A stretch of DNA of 64,000 nt from assembly GCA_014529385.2 (NCBI GenBank), contig CM043948.1:76051291-76115290 (forward strand), in the 5' to 3' direction. Shown here one piece after another: positions 22,095-32,660 of the stretch (positions are counted from its first letter, which is position 1; every line of letters starts with the position of its first letter). The position numbers and the translations under genes were made by a program. The DNA comes from Adiantum capillus-veneris. Its lineage: Eukaryota > Streptophyta > Polypodiopsida > Polypodiales > Pteridaceae. The notes beneath the pieces were generated by a model, which made no database searches, had not been told where the DNA came from, and was given only the letters and a program-made list of their open reading frames with translations.

Positions 22095-22558
22095 TCAGAT
22101 CGAGGCTCGGGGCAGCACTGTAGGAGGCTAGAGTCACCAGCTCAGATTGGAGTGAAATTCGACAGGCGAAGACACAACCCCAAATCTCGTATGCTCAGAA
22201 TTTCATTCTGAGGTCATCTCGGTCACCGTTCGGCTTCGACAAAGGTCTACGTAGGCCATTTTCGACTACGTGGTCTCGGCGGGTGCAGATCCAACTCTGC
22301 AAATTTGGGTTTTTTTCGGCCTACGACTGCAGGTGCTGAGGATATCGACACTCCCAGAGTGTTGATTTGTGGCTGTCTACACATCGAAGGACGGCTCACA
22401 GTTCTTGGAGGCGTGTCACATACGACACGGGCGCATCTACACACAGACTGTAGGCAACATCCACTAGTTCATCAGGTTGATATTGGTTCAGAGGTCAGTT
22501 TACAGGGGAAACTCTGCCGAATTTTTCCCAGAAAAGTAAACTACTGTGAAGCGTAGCT

Positions 22559-23611
22559 ATGGCTGGATCACAAGACAGTGCTCTTTACAATATCAAGAAG
22601 CTGGATGGAACCAATTTCCCATTGTGGAAGAAGCAGATTTGGCACGTGTTGGTACAAAAGAAGCATATAAAACCTATAAAGCTCAAGGGGATAAAACCAG
22701 AAGATATGGACGAAGATGAATGGAGCGAAATGGATGAATTGGCACTTTCTACCATTATGCTGACCTTGGCAGAAAGCGTTTACTTCAATGTAGCAGACGA
22801 GATGTCGGCTTATCAAGCATGGTTAAAGCTGAGTGATCTTTATGAGAAGCAGAGTGCAGCTTCACAGGTATACTGGCTTAAGAAGCTTGTTGACTTGAAG
22901 ATGAAAGAAGGGACACCTATGTCCAATCATCTGAATGAATTCAACACAATCTATAGTCAGTTGTCAGCTCAAGGTGTCAAGTTTGATGAACCTGTTAGAG
23001 CTATGTTCCTGTTGATCACATTGCCAGAAAGTTGGGACACTTTTCGCACAGCTTTGAGTAATTCTGCACCTCCAGATGGTTTGAACATAGCAGGTGTAGA
23101 AGGAAGTCTGCTTACTGAAGAAACCAATAGAAAGACAATGGACAAAGGCAAAGGAACAGCCTTAGTTGCCAGGGGAAGGACCAAAGAAAAGTACAAAGGT
23201 GGAAAGAGGAATCAGTCTCGTAGCAAGTCCCGCAGTGCTAAAGGCAAGAGTGACATAGAATGCTACCATTGTGGCAAGAAGGGTCACATGAAAAGAGACT
23301 GCAGAGAATGGAAAGCAGAAAAAGGCAAAGAGAAAGATGAAGACCATGGTGAGAAGAACAAGTCCTCAGTGAAGATTCAAGAAATAAATGTGACAAACAT
23401 TGTTGCAGAGGATGACAATCTAGTGTCAGGAGACATCTACTTCTTGAAGAATACAATGGACTCAGCTCTTTTTACAGCATCTGATGGAAATGCACTGAGT
23501 GACTGGATTATAGACTCAGGGGTATCACTTCATGTGTCTCCAAACAAGGAGTGGTTTACCTCTTATGTGACCACTAAAGATCATGTTCGGCTAGGCAATG
23601 GGCAGATGTGA
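22559..23611 (+). pseudogene. Element C gag and start of protease
   Basis: ATG at 22559 opens a 350-codon frame. It holds a copia gag domain (FPLWKKQIWHVL, then SHLNEF-type SNHLNEFNTI) with the UBN2 pattern, and a CCHC knuckle (CYHCGKKGHMKRDC) near residue 238. The protease start is WIIDSGVSLHVSP, where the family normally has DSGAS/T: the catalytic D-S-G is kept but the following residue is V. The frame ends at TGA 23609 because of a small deletion around 23605-23610. Reading resumes in the neighbouring frame (CEILGVGDI). Confidence 0.9.
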
Positions 23612-24952
23612 GATCTTAGGTGTTGGAGATATTCAATTGAAGTTTCAGAATGTCTCTTCTTTCACGCTGAAGAATATGAGACATGTTCCCGCAATTACAA
23701 AGAGCTTGATCAGCACAGGTTTACTTGATGATGCTGTCTACGTCACCACTTTTGGACAAAACATGTGGAAGATATCCAAGGGTTCTATGACAGTAGCACA
23801 TGGAGTAAAGTCTGGAGGACTTTACATGATTTATGTATCAAATGTCTCGAAAAATGTAATCACTGTAACCGAGCAGCCGAACGTTTCTTTGTGGCATAGC
23901 CGGTTAGGACATATGTCCAAGAAGGGAATGGAAATCTTGTCTTGTTCTGGTTATTTGCCTAGCTTTTCAGTTAATGATTTTGAATTCTGTGAACATTGTC
24001 TGTATGGTAAGCAAACACAGCAGCCACATAAGCATAGAAGCAGTAGAAGAGATACACAGTTGGCACTTGTTCATAGTGATTTGTGTGGACCTATGCCTAA
24101 CCTATCTCTAGGGGGAGCTTCTTACTTTATGACATTTATAGATGATTACTCGAGGAAAGTATGGGTTTACTTTCTCAAGCACAAGGATGAAGCGTTTAGT
24201 GTTTTCAAAACGTTTGTGACACTTGTGGAGAATCAGAGTGGCAAGAAGCTTAAATGCTTACGGACTGACAATGGTGGAGAGTATGTTTCAAAGGCCTTTC
24301 AGGACTTTTGTGAGTCAAAAGGTATAAAACGTGAACTTACTGCTCCTTACAATCCTCCTCAAAACGGTGTTGCTGAGAGGATGAACAGGACCATACAAGA
24401 GAAGGTCAGAAGTATGTTGTCTAATGCACAGCTGCCAAATGGGTTTTGGGCTGAAGCTGTATCAACAGCTGTTCATCTTGTAAATAGATCTCCTAGCAAG
24501 GTTTTGCAGAAGGATTCAGTGCCAGAGATGGTATGGTCAGGCAAGGTGCCCTCATACAAGCATCTCAAAGTCTTTGGCTATGAGGCATATACTCACGTTC
24601 CAAAGGAATTTAGGAACAAACTTGAGCCAAAGAGTAGAAAGTGCATCTTTCTAGGCTATGGTAATTCTGGTGAGATGGGGTACAGACTTTGGATCCCGAA
24701 TCCAGAAAGGTTGTCCGCAGCAATGATGTTCACTTTAATGAATCCAAATATCATTCTAAACCAGAGAGGGTTGAGGAGATTAGAAGAGTTGTCTTCCAAG
24801 AAGATGGACCTGCACATGCAAGACAAAATGTCAGGGCTCAAGAGGAGCAAGGACAGGATAGATTGGAACCACAGGTTGTGGCTGAGCCTGAGCCACCTAT
24901 TGTGCGTAGATCTTGACGTATCACGCGACCTCCTGATAGGTTTGTTCCATCT
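23612..24952 (+). pseudogene. Element C protease end and integrase
   Basis: This continues in frame +1 relative to gag. After the protease end it shows the integrase zinc finger (LWHSRLGHMS, then EFCEHCLYGKQ). The DDE core follows with D (LVHSDLCGPM), D (CLRTDNGGEY) and E (PQNGVAERMNRT). The KFGYE / IFLGYG region marks the integrase C-terminus. Near 24692 one base is missing, so the frame shifts from RLWIPN to DPESRKVV. TGA at 24914-24916 then interrupts the linker before RT. Confidence 0.9.
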
Positions 24953-26536
24953 ATGAACTATGTCATGTTAACTGATTGCAATGAGCCTTCATGTTACAAG
25001 GAAGCAGTGCAAATGAAGGACTCCGGGAATTGGCAATTGGCCATGCAGTCAAAGATGACAGCTCTGCATAAAAACCAAACATGGAAGCTAGTTAAATTAC
25101 CACAGGGCAAAAAGGGTCTACCCTGTAAATGGGTTTACAGGTATAAGATCACCGCTCATGATAGTCAGCCAAAGTACAAAGCAAGGCTTGTTCCCAAGGG
25201 CTTTAAGCAAGAACAAGGCATTGACTTTGATGAAGTCTTCTCTCCGGTGGTCAAAATGACTACATTGAGATGCTTTCTTGCATTGGTTGCCATATTAGAT
25301 TTGGTGTTGCACCAAATGGATGTCAAGACAGCGTTCTTGCATGGTGATTTAGATGTGGAAATTTACATGCAGAAGCCAAAAGGGTTTGTTGAGAAAGGCA
25401 AGGAAGATTGGGTATGCCAGTTGTTAAAGAGTCTTTATGGCTTAAAACAATCACCGAGGGCATGGTACCATAAATTCCACAAGTTTATGCTTTCTCAAGG
25501 CTACAAACGTAGTGAGTTCGATCATTGTCTATATACAAAGAAGGCTAAGGATGGCAGTTGGCTGATCCTTATTTTGTATGTGGATGACATGTTGATTGCT
25601 GGCAAGCACTTGGAAGAAATTTCAGCTTTGAAGTCAAAGATGGCAAAATCGTTTGACATGAAAGACATGGGTGAGGCAAGTCATATACTTGGTATGCGCA
25701 TTGAGAGAGACAGATCAAAGAAGTTGATTTGGTTATCTCAAACAGAGTATCTTGACAAGGTTTTGCAACGTTTCAATATGGAGAAGGGAAAGGCATTGAG
25801 TGTTCCATTGCCACCATATGTGAAACTTAGCAAATAAGATTGTCCTGTGTCTGAGGAAGAAAAGGCTGAAATGGATAAGATTCCATATGTGTCTGCAGTG
25901 GGTAGTTTGATGTATGCAATGATTGCTACTCGCCCAGACATTGCATTTGCAGTGGGAGTAGTAAGTCGATACATGTCAAACCAAGGCAAGAAACATTGGG
26001 AGGCAGTGAAAGGAATATTGAGATACCTAAACGCTACAAAGAGTATGCGTATATGCTATGGGAGTCAGGAGCTAAGTGTAAAGGGTTTTACAGACTCAGA
26101 TTATGCAGGTGACTTAGACAACCGAAGGTCTACGTCAGGGTATGTCTTTACATTGGCTGGTGGAGCAATATCATGGCGTTCTAGATTACAAGATTGTGTT
26201 ACTCAGTCTACTACAGAGGCTGAATATGTTGCAGCATCAGAGGCATGCAAAGAATCAATTTGGCTTAATCGACTAGTAACAGATTTGGGAATCAAAGAAG
26301 AGATGTATGTGTTATATTGTGATAGTCAAAGTGCTATACAATTGGCTCGCAATCCAGTTTATCACTCAAAGACAAAGCATGTGGATGTGAAGTATCATTT
26401 CATCAGGGAAATGCTCGAGGATAAGCAACTTCAGCTTGTCAAAGTTCACACCACAGAAAATCCTGCTGATCTACTTACAAAAGGACTTCCCTCAGAGAGC
26501 TTTGCGCATTTTCGCAAGCAGATAGGTGTAGGGTAG
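24953..26536 (+). pseudogene. Element C reverse transcriptase and RNase H
   Basis: RT motifs in order: KWVYRYKITAHD, ARLVPKGFKQEQGIDF, the QMDVKTAFLHGDL block, SLYGLKQSPRAWY and the active-site LYVDDMLIAG near 25575. TAA at 25835-25837 (fits CAA-to-TAA) splits RT from the connection. After it, SLMYAMIATRPDIAFAVG and RNase H (GFTDSDYAGDLDNRRSTSGY, STTEAEYVAASEA, CDSQSAIQLA, TKHVDVKYHFIRE) end at TAG 26536. All catalytic residues can be seen, so only the stop and the frameshifts disable it. Confidence 0.92.
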
Positions 26537-26614
26537 TATATCACTTCTCTACATCTCTTGTATATTAGCTTGTATAGTAGCTTCTCTCACACTTAAAGTA
26601 CCACATTGGACTTT

Positions 26615-26625
26615 AAGTGGGAGGT
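26615..26625 (+). other. Element C polypurine tract
   Basis: aagtgggaggt abuts the tgttgggg start of the 3' LTR. Confidence 0.9.
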
Positions 26626-26816
26626 TGTTGGGGTATAAAGCCCAATGTGGTCGCCCAGGTAAGTGGGCGGGCCGCCAGGTATGTACACATATTCTTTTGT
26701 AAAACCTAATAAGAACTCACTATTCTCTACACATTACAGTAGAGCGAGTTCACCATATCGTCGTGCTCTTCTTCTCGCACTCTCTCTCGCGTCGCACTTC
26801 CGCTCGTACTCCTTCA
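26626..26816 (+). repeat. Element C 3' LTR
   Basis: 191 bp, same ends as the 5' LTR, with about five differences by eye, followed by the tgtcc duplication. Confidence 0.95.
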
Positions 26817-26821
26817 TGTCC

Positions 26822-27443
26822 AATCTTTCTCGGGTCAAGAAGTGGAAAGCTTGGAAATCTGTGGCTAGCTTCTCAGTGATTGTACAAGAAAGTGAGGAGC
26901 TTATATATGTGATAGGTAAAAGTCACAACTCGGATGACTGGCTCAGGGCGACCAGGGACATTCGAACAAGTCCTGAATAGTGATCTTGTAGTTTTTCAGC
27001 TTGAATATGATGTAATCTCAGAACCCCAAGGCTCGGCATGGGCTTGAGTTTTATTTGTAATTTTCTTTATGACATAATAATACAATCACTCACAATTGTG
27101 AGTTTTGTATTTTTAAAAAAAGAAGAGCCAAACAATTCAAATCAGCACCAAAACACGTTTAAAATAGATATGATTCATTGCAAACAGATTCCAAACAAGA
27201 TCACCAAACAATTTCGCAAACAAAATTCAAGAAAGTACTAAATCAAACTAAAAGTTCATTCTCAACATCAATCGAGCTTGAAAATATGAATGTCTTTCTG
27301 TTCCAAGACGTGCACCAAAGCTTAGGACAAGTTTCTTTCATAAGCTTGTGGCCGCCTGCAGCATGGTCCTTAAGCTCTTGACTGGTCAAAGATGGCTTGA
27401 GCAGATAGTGTTCCTGTAGTGGTGATGGTAGCCCAATGGTGTA
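26822..27443 (-). other. Element D internal region without clear genes
   Basis: Lies between D's gag and the copia insertion, where protease should be. No convincing motif was seen on the minus strand; it is too decayed to annotate. Confidence 0.4.
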
Positions 27444-28175
27444 TCACTTGCACTGGTCCTCTAAGGGAATGAACTTAAAGAAGGACACAGAAAGGTAGAC
27501 GTCGAGGTTATAGTCATCCATGGTCTCTATGGCAAGCATTTTCAAGGTGCCCCATTTTGACAAGATCTGAGCTTCAAAGAGAGAAGTCATATAGTTGCGT
27601 GCAAATATTGTCTTGAAAGCTTGCTGGGTCCTTGGAGCACGCGGTTGTGTCACGATTGGACTCCACCACTGCATAGCATTATCTTTAAGAAATCTTTCTA
27701 CTCGAGAAATCTTGGATTTTTCTGTATACTTTTCCAAAGCATCGATGTTGTCAAATTTCTTCAGAAACTGCAATTCTTTCTTCTGATCTTTCGCCTCGAA
27801 AAAGGTGAAAAATTTGACTGTCATGCCGCAATCTTTGAAATCCTTCAGTTGGTTAGGTGCATACCCCGAGTACAAATAGTAAGGGTATCCATACAAGATC
27901 CAACTATTGTAGCATGGTGGCAGTGGTGGTGGGGTAGGTGGGGGCAACGCCGATGGCAAAGATTATTGCATTGGATCAAGGTCAAATGGCTGCCCTATGT
28001 TCCTGAAGAATCCCCTAATTGGAACAAACGGTTGAGGTTGCCGATTGGAAGCTTTCATACTTTCTGGTGCCGGAGGAGGAAGAGGTACCACTTGAGGCAT
28101 CAGAGGAGGTACATGTAGTTCAAAAAATGTTGAAAACCCTGTAGCATCGGGAAAGTTTGTAGTGGGTTTCCTCAA
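27444..28175 (-). pseudogene. Element D gag
   Basis: The N-terminal frame (28175-27963) begins MRKPTTNFPDATG and is proline-rich (PPLMPQVVPLPPPAPES). One stop at about 27960 separates it from a 170-codon frame (27959-27444) that holds a Retrotrans_gag pattern: VERFLKDNAMQWWSPI, AFKTIFARNYMTSLFEAQIL and IETMDDYNLDV. No zinc knuckle is visible downstream. The order relative to the RT at 21760-20690 supports one gypsy element. Confidence 0.65.
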
Positions 28176-28250
28176 AGCTCGTCGAGGAGAAATTGTAGGT
28201 ACTCTATCGAATCCATAAACGCCATGTGGTCTTGGGTTATTTAAGGCTTA

Positions 28251-30239
28251 TGCCCCTTAAGATAGAGCAATGAATATGGGAGTGCACCTGATGCGCGATT
28301 GACTAAGGGTGGGAGTGGCTAGCAAGTCTAGGGTAGGGACACGAAGATCTTTGATAATTTCCTCTGTCTAAAGAACAAACGAGACAACTTTAAATACTTC
28401 AAAACAACTAAACTGAGAGAGAGTGCACGACACACAAGACGGGGAGTGGCGGAGTTCCACCCCAAGAGAGCACTAGCCCCAAATTGTGGTGCGCCTTATA
28501 TTGCTTCAACTCAGTACGTCTCCCATGGCTGTGTTGTGCATCTCACGTGGGTAGATTTCCAGAGAGAGAGCCCATGGGACGTATTTAAGGGCCCTAGGCC
28601 AAAAAGAAATTACATAAAAAGCATCAAATCAAAAGCATTTTGTCTCCAAAAGCAACTAGCACCCAAAATTTGAATTTCGCACAGTCTTTCCATGTCATCG
28701 ACTGTCAGCACAATTCACAAAAATTCATACAGTGTCACAACAGTATGTCAGTTCAAATTGCGAGGATATGCGTACAGGCTTACCATGTCATCAGGCGATC
28801 GCTAGTGTGTGTGGGCTACCTTATTTTATGGTCTTTGGGTCGCATGGGCCCCGTCGGACGTGGTCCCATAAGTTGGTAACACTTCATTACTTTGCTTCCT
28901 CTTAGCAAGGATGTGTAAGTGGGTGAGACTTACTTCTTCTGCATTCTCTAGGGTTTTAGACCCCTCGGCCAGGATCTACAAGTGGGCTCAGGTCTTCAGT
29001 GGTTTGACACGTTAGCAGTTTGTGACATTGACTGAGCATTCATGTTAATTGCCAATGGTAGATATTTTGCGTGATAGTCAACATCACCTTGTGAAATGTT
29101 TGGAAGGCTTGTTGCCTTTGCGTTCTTAGTGCAACACCATTGGCCTTACACGAGGTGCTCACAAGCATTTGGCTTGACATTATTCACTCTCTTGAGAGTT
29201 AGTGGGATACATGCGTTGATTCCTTTGGGGTAGCTCAAGAGTTGTGACATACTTTTCTTTGACTCTAGTGCATCTTTCAACTTTTAGTAGAGGACAGATA
29301 TACTGGTAGTATGCTCCATCTTACCGGTTTCTACTTCGCATGAGCCATCTTTGATGTATAACTAGTTCTGTCTTCCGCCTTCTACTCTGTCTATACCCAT
29401 GTATCTAGTTCGTTACACCCCAGGAGACAGGCTTCCTCTAGCATCTTTGGAGATTTTTGTACACAATATTACAAAGATGAAAATTTCTCAAGATAAAATA
29501 AAATAGGTAAATAAATGGATAGAGAATGACATATGCAATTCAAAGCGTAACACGATACTAAGTAGAGGAAGAGAGAGTTTAGGTCAGATATAGGATAGTA
29601 TAGGTAGAGAGAATGAGGTAGAAGGAGAGGGAGAGAGAGAGGTGGATTTTCCCCTTACACGACCTTTGCCCCTCAATATGCACCCTTGGCAATATTATTT
29701 ATTGTATTCAAAATTTAGCGTAAGTACAGAAAAGCTCTCATGGAGAGATGGTGCCCCAAAAATTGAGAATTCTAACCTACAAACAACTGGCTTGTGGCCT
29801 TTAATTAGGTTTGGCTGAATAATTGAGGTAATTGTGCCATTTAGGAGGTGGTAGCCCATGCAACTAAGTCACTTGGCTTCCGCGAGCATAGCCTTAAAAA
29901 CAACAATTCTAAAAGCATCTGCTCCCAAGAGATAGTGCCTAAAACTACAAAAAATCGGCAGCACAAATCTCAAAAAATATATACAACAATGCCACATGGC
30001 AGCCAGCTAGCGCATTTTACAAAAATCTCTCCTAGAGTTCAAAATTTTGATAATTTAGGTTTAGGCCCCTTGGCCAGTGCTCATAAGTTGGTAGAGGGTT
30101 AGGTTTTTAATCATGAACCCCTTAGGCCCCTTGGCCACATCTCTTGGGTTCAGTTCCTCTAGGTTTTTAAACTCTAACCCCTTGTTCTCTCAACCAATTC
30201 CTTCCAGTTGACATGCCACATCACCAATTTTGTACTGTT
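28251..30239. other. Non-coding, LTR-like fragments
   Basis: No gene. Around 28440-28510 the plus strand carries ggcggagttcc and a ggccc/gcgcc pattern as in the F/G LTR core (minus orientation). At about 29851-29877 a word (tagcccatgcaact) recurs at 38554-38580. Phrases such as cataagttggta recur at about 28866, 30083 and 52637. These suggest decayed LTRs of one gypsy lineage, but borders cannot be set. Confidence 0.4.
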
Positions 30240-30512
30240 TATAAGGACCCTTGGGGCCTCACTCAGAGAGCAGTTGGACGCAGAGTCTTGGAGAAGAGGA
30301 CCCTTGAGATTTGTAACTTTGCGAAGCAATAAAAATAAGAAATACTAAAAGGGTCCTAGTCTTTGAGGCTAGTGCATTGGCGACGAAACTTTGCCATTCC
30401 ATGTCGACTCTCTCTCTCTCTCTCTCTTTCTCTCTCTTCAAGTTCAATTATTTGCAGATTTTGTTTGTGTGTTTCTATTGATTTCTCGCTTGGAGTGTCC
30501 AAGCATGTAACA
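30240..30512 (+). repeat. Element E 5' LTR, right part
   Basis: It carries the lineage LTR core (aagaaatactaaaagggtcc, then tctttgaggc) also seen in F, G and H, a CT run (30409-30440) and the terminal word gagtgtccaagcatgtaaca before the PBS. The upstream limit is unknown. Confidence 0.6.
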
Positions 30513-30513
30513 A

Positions 30514-30527
30514 TGGTATCATAGCTC
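30514..30527 (+). other. Element E primer-binding site, one mismatch
   Basis: tggtatcatagctc, one base from the usual tggtatcagagc. Confidence 0.75.
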
Positions 30528-30544
30528 AAAACGATTCTTCTTCT

Positions 30545-31785
30545 ATGGAGGATCCGATCCTTTCTACACCACACATGGGTTCTCATAGAGAATCTGACAG
30601 AAACGACACCTCTCCAACCTTTGGCTTGCGGGAAAATGAGGAAAAGATGAGTCCATTCGTGGGAACACAAGAAACCAACAGAGACTTTGGCAAATTGTCA
30701 ACGCAGAATTTTGACAAAGCGGAGTACATCTATCTACTGCAGGTTGACACATGTGAAATGATTGATCAAGAACTTCAAAGACGTGAAATATAGGAATCAC
30801 CTAAAGAATTGTCCTCTTAATGAGATTCACTCAAGATGACGAGAGGCCGCCGATTCTCCTCTCAAAACGGTAATGTAACAAAAACAAAAGACGAGGGTAA
30901 AAGAGCAAAAATTGTACTTGCAAAAAGAGTTTGACAAAGCTCTTGAAAAGAAGACAAAGATGTTGATGAAAGGCTTAAATCACTCTCGAATTATTATTTT
31001 TTTTGGATTTCCCTGGTTATTTGGGCAGGGAATCGACTTTCCAGGTGGGAGCAGATCCAAGGAGCATATTCGTTTCGAAAACTACCCAGATTTTCTCTGT
31101 CTTCAGAGAGTTTCGACTGTTCATTGTCATCTAGTTCCAATAAGAATGAGAAAAAGCGAAAGAAGCGAAAAAGCGAAAAAGTATATTTTTGAAAAAGTCT
31201 AGAAGGCATAGGAAGTCATCTAGCAATTCAGGAGGAGACCTCATCCTATACTATTGACAATTCAAACATTGAGAAAATGAACAAAAAGACCAAGGAGTTC
31301 AAGGATGGGGGACAAGCAATCAGACACCATCGAACCCTTGAATTCATACAACAGTTTGACGTCACCTTCTCCGTAGGTTGTTTCTCAAAACACTCCAAGG
31401 TACAAAGGGTGGCATCTGACTTGAAAGGAAATTCACAGACATGGTGGTCTACTCTGGTGTTGCATAGAGAAGTACCTAAGAAGTGGGTAAAATTCAAGAG
31501 AATTTTCATTTTTGCGTGGATAATGGAGGAATATGAAGAAGATGTCATCACGGCTTAGCATCATCTGAGAATGAATAAGAGAGACACTTTGGATGACTAT
31601 TATCTGAGGTTTTGGGATACCTATTTGCCAGTGTCTTCGTTTCAAAGGATCGCTTTGAAGGATCATATTGAGCGGTTTTATTGTTGATTGACAAAAGAGA
31701 TTCCATGGTATTGTCTGCAAAAGAAGTGTGACTCCATTTAGAGACTTATGGGACATGCCAAGCAAGGTTTTGGTATGCATGCCGG
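30545..31785 (+). pseudogene. Element E gag, part 1
   Basis: It begins MEDPILSTPHMGSHRESDRN and continues with stops to a recognisable gag core (31277-31558): LEFIQQFDVTFSVGCFSKHS, WWSTLVLHREVPKKWVKFKR and IFAWIMEEYEEDV. The next pieces (LRFWDTYLPVSSFQRIALKD, HIERFYC) match the F gag (LPASSFKKISFREQIERF). TAG/TGA stops occur near 30790, 31557 and 31685. The copia insertion falls right after AKQGFGMHAG; the homologous F sequence continues uninterrupted there. Confidence 0.7.
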
Positions 31786-32587
31786 TGTTAAGTATGGAGC
31801 CTGATTGACCCTTGTAATTTTCTATGGTAAAAGCGCACATTTGTAAGGCCCCCATTATGAGGAGAAGCCATCGTGCGTGAAGGAAAATCACTCACCGTAA
31901 ACCAAAATTTTCACGGACAAGAATCAAGGGCAACTTTAAAGGCCTCGGGGGCGGAGGCCCCCGAGACTTTTTTTTTTGCCGAAATATTCTTTTTCGCCGG
32001 AATATTATGGCAGACGGCGGTCGGAAAGTGGTCGGAAAACAACCGGTCGGTTGGGCGGTGGCCGGTAGTCAATGGCCGATGGCCGGTGGTCGAAAGTCAA
32101 TGGCCGATAGCCTATGGTCGGAAGTCAATGGCCGGTGGCCGAATTCAAAAGCAGACTTGTCTTCTCAAGGGCGGCCACACATGGGCGGATTGGAGGGTCC
32201 GATTTGGACTTATTCGCACAAGGGCGGCTACACATGGCTGTCTCTCATAAGAGAGGGCAGCCCTTTTGGCCTATAAAAGGAGGCCATTTCTACACACATT
32301 TCATAGTGTGAAGTTGATGCAACAAGGTGAGTGTGAGGTGGTGAGAGTGAAGCAAGGCGGGGGCTCCATTAAGGGTATAATCCTTTTGTAAACTACTTCT
32401 TGTTTTGAAGTACTCAAGCCATTGAGTGACTACTTTCCCGTGGACGTAGCCCACATTGGGTGAACCACCTATATCGTGTGTACTCTCTCTCTCTCTCTCT
32501 ACTCTATAATCTCGTGTATATAAGTCTGTCTCTCTCCATTAAGTAATCTACTCAATTATCTATTTAGCTACGTCTTATTTCCTAACA
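31786..32587 (+). repeat. Element P 5' LTR with internal ggccggtgg minisatellite
   Basis: 802 bp. Bases about 32030-32145 repeat a unit built on gtcaatggccgatggccggt. This copy has one unit more than the 3' LTR and an extra gtgaggtggtga near 32330, which explains the length difference. TATA-like tataaaagg lies at about 32273. A short CT microsatellite follows near 32482. Confidence 0.92.
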
Positions 32588-32589
32588 AC

Positions 32590-32601
32590 TGGTATCAAAG
32601 C
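32590..32601 (+). other. Element P primer-binding site
   Basis: tggtatcaaagc, two bases after the LTR end; a Met-tRNA type PBS common in plant copia elements. Confidence 0.9.
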
Positions 32602-32660
32602 AAGGTTTGCTCGTAGCTAAATTATCTCAAGGAAAGGATTCCTTGAATTGAGTGGGAGTT

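Larger units (their letters stand above)
21890..26816 (+). mobile_element. Element C: Ty1/copia retrotransposon with short LTRs
   Basis: Complete plus-strand copia element of 4.9 kb with LTRs of 191 bp each (21890-22080 and 26626-26816), both starting TGTTGGGG and ending CTTCA. It has a PBS at 22083, a PPT at 26615 and a perfect 5-bp target duplication tgtcc. The two LTRs differ by about five substitutions by eye. It encodes gag, protease, integrase, RT and RNase H in copia order, broken by a few frameshifts and stops. The coding sequence resembles Tnt1-94-type plant copia (Tork-like; inference). Confidence 0.95.
20690..28250 (-). mobile_element. Element D: degenerate Ty3/gypsy, split by copia C
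   Basis: Minus-strand relic with gag at the right (28175-27444) and RT at the left (21760-20690), the order expected for gypsy. Copia C, with its 5-bp target duplication tgtcc, interrupts it at 21885-26821; the bases left of 21890 and right of 26821 are contiguous D sequence. Neither LTR is firmly delimited. A segment at about 28440-28510 resembles the LTR core of elements F and G in minus orientation, so it may be D's 5' LTR. Confidence 0.6.
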
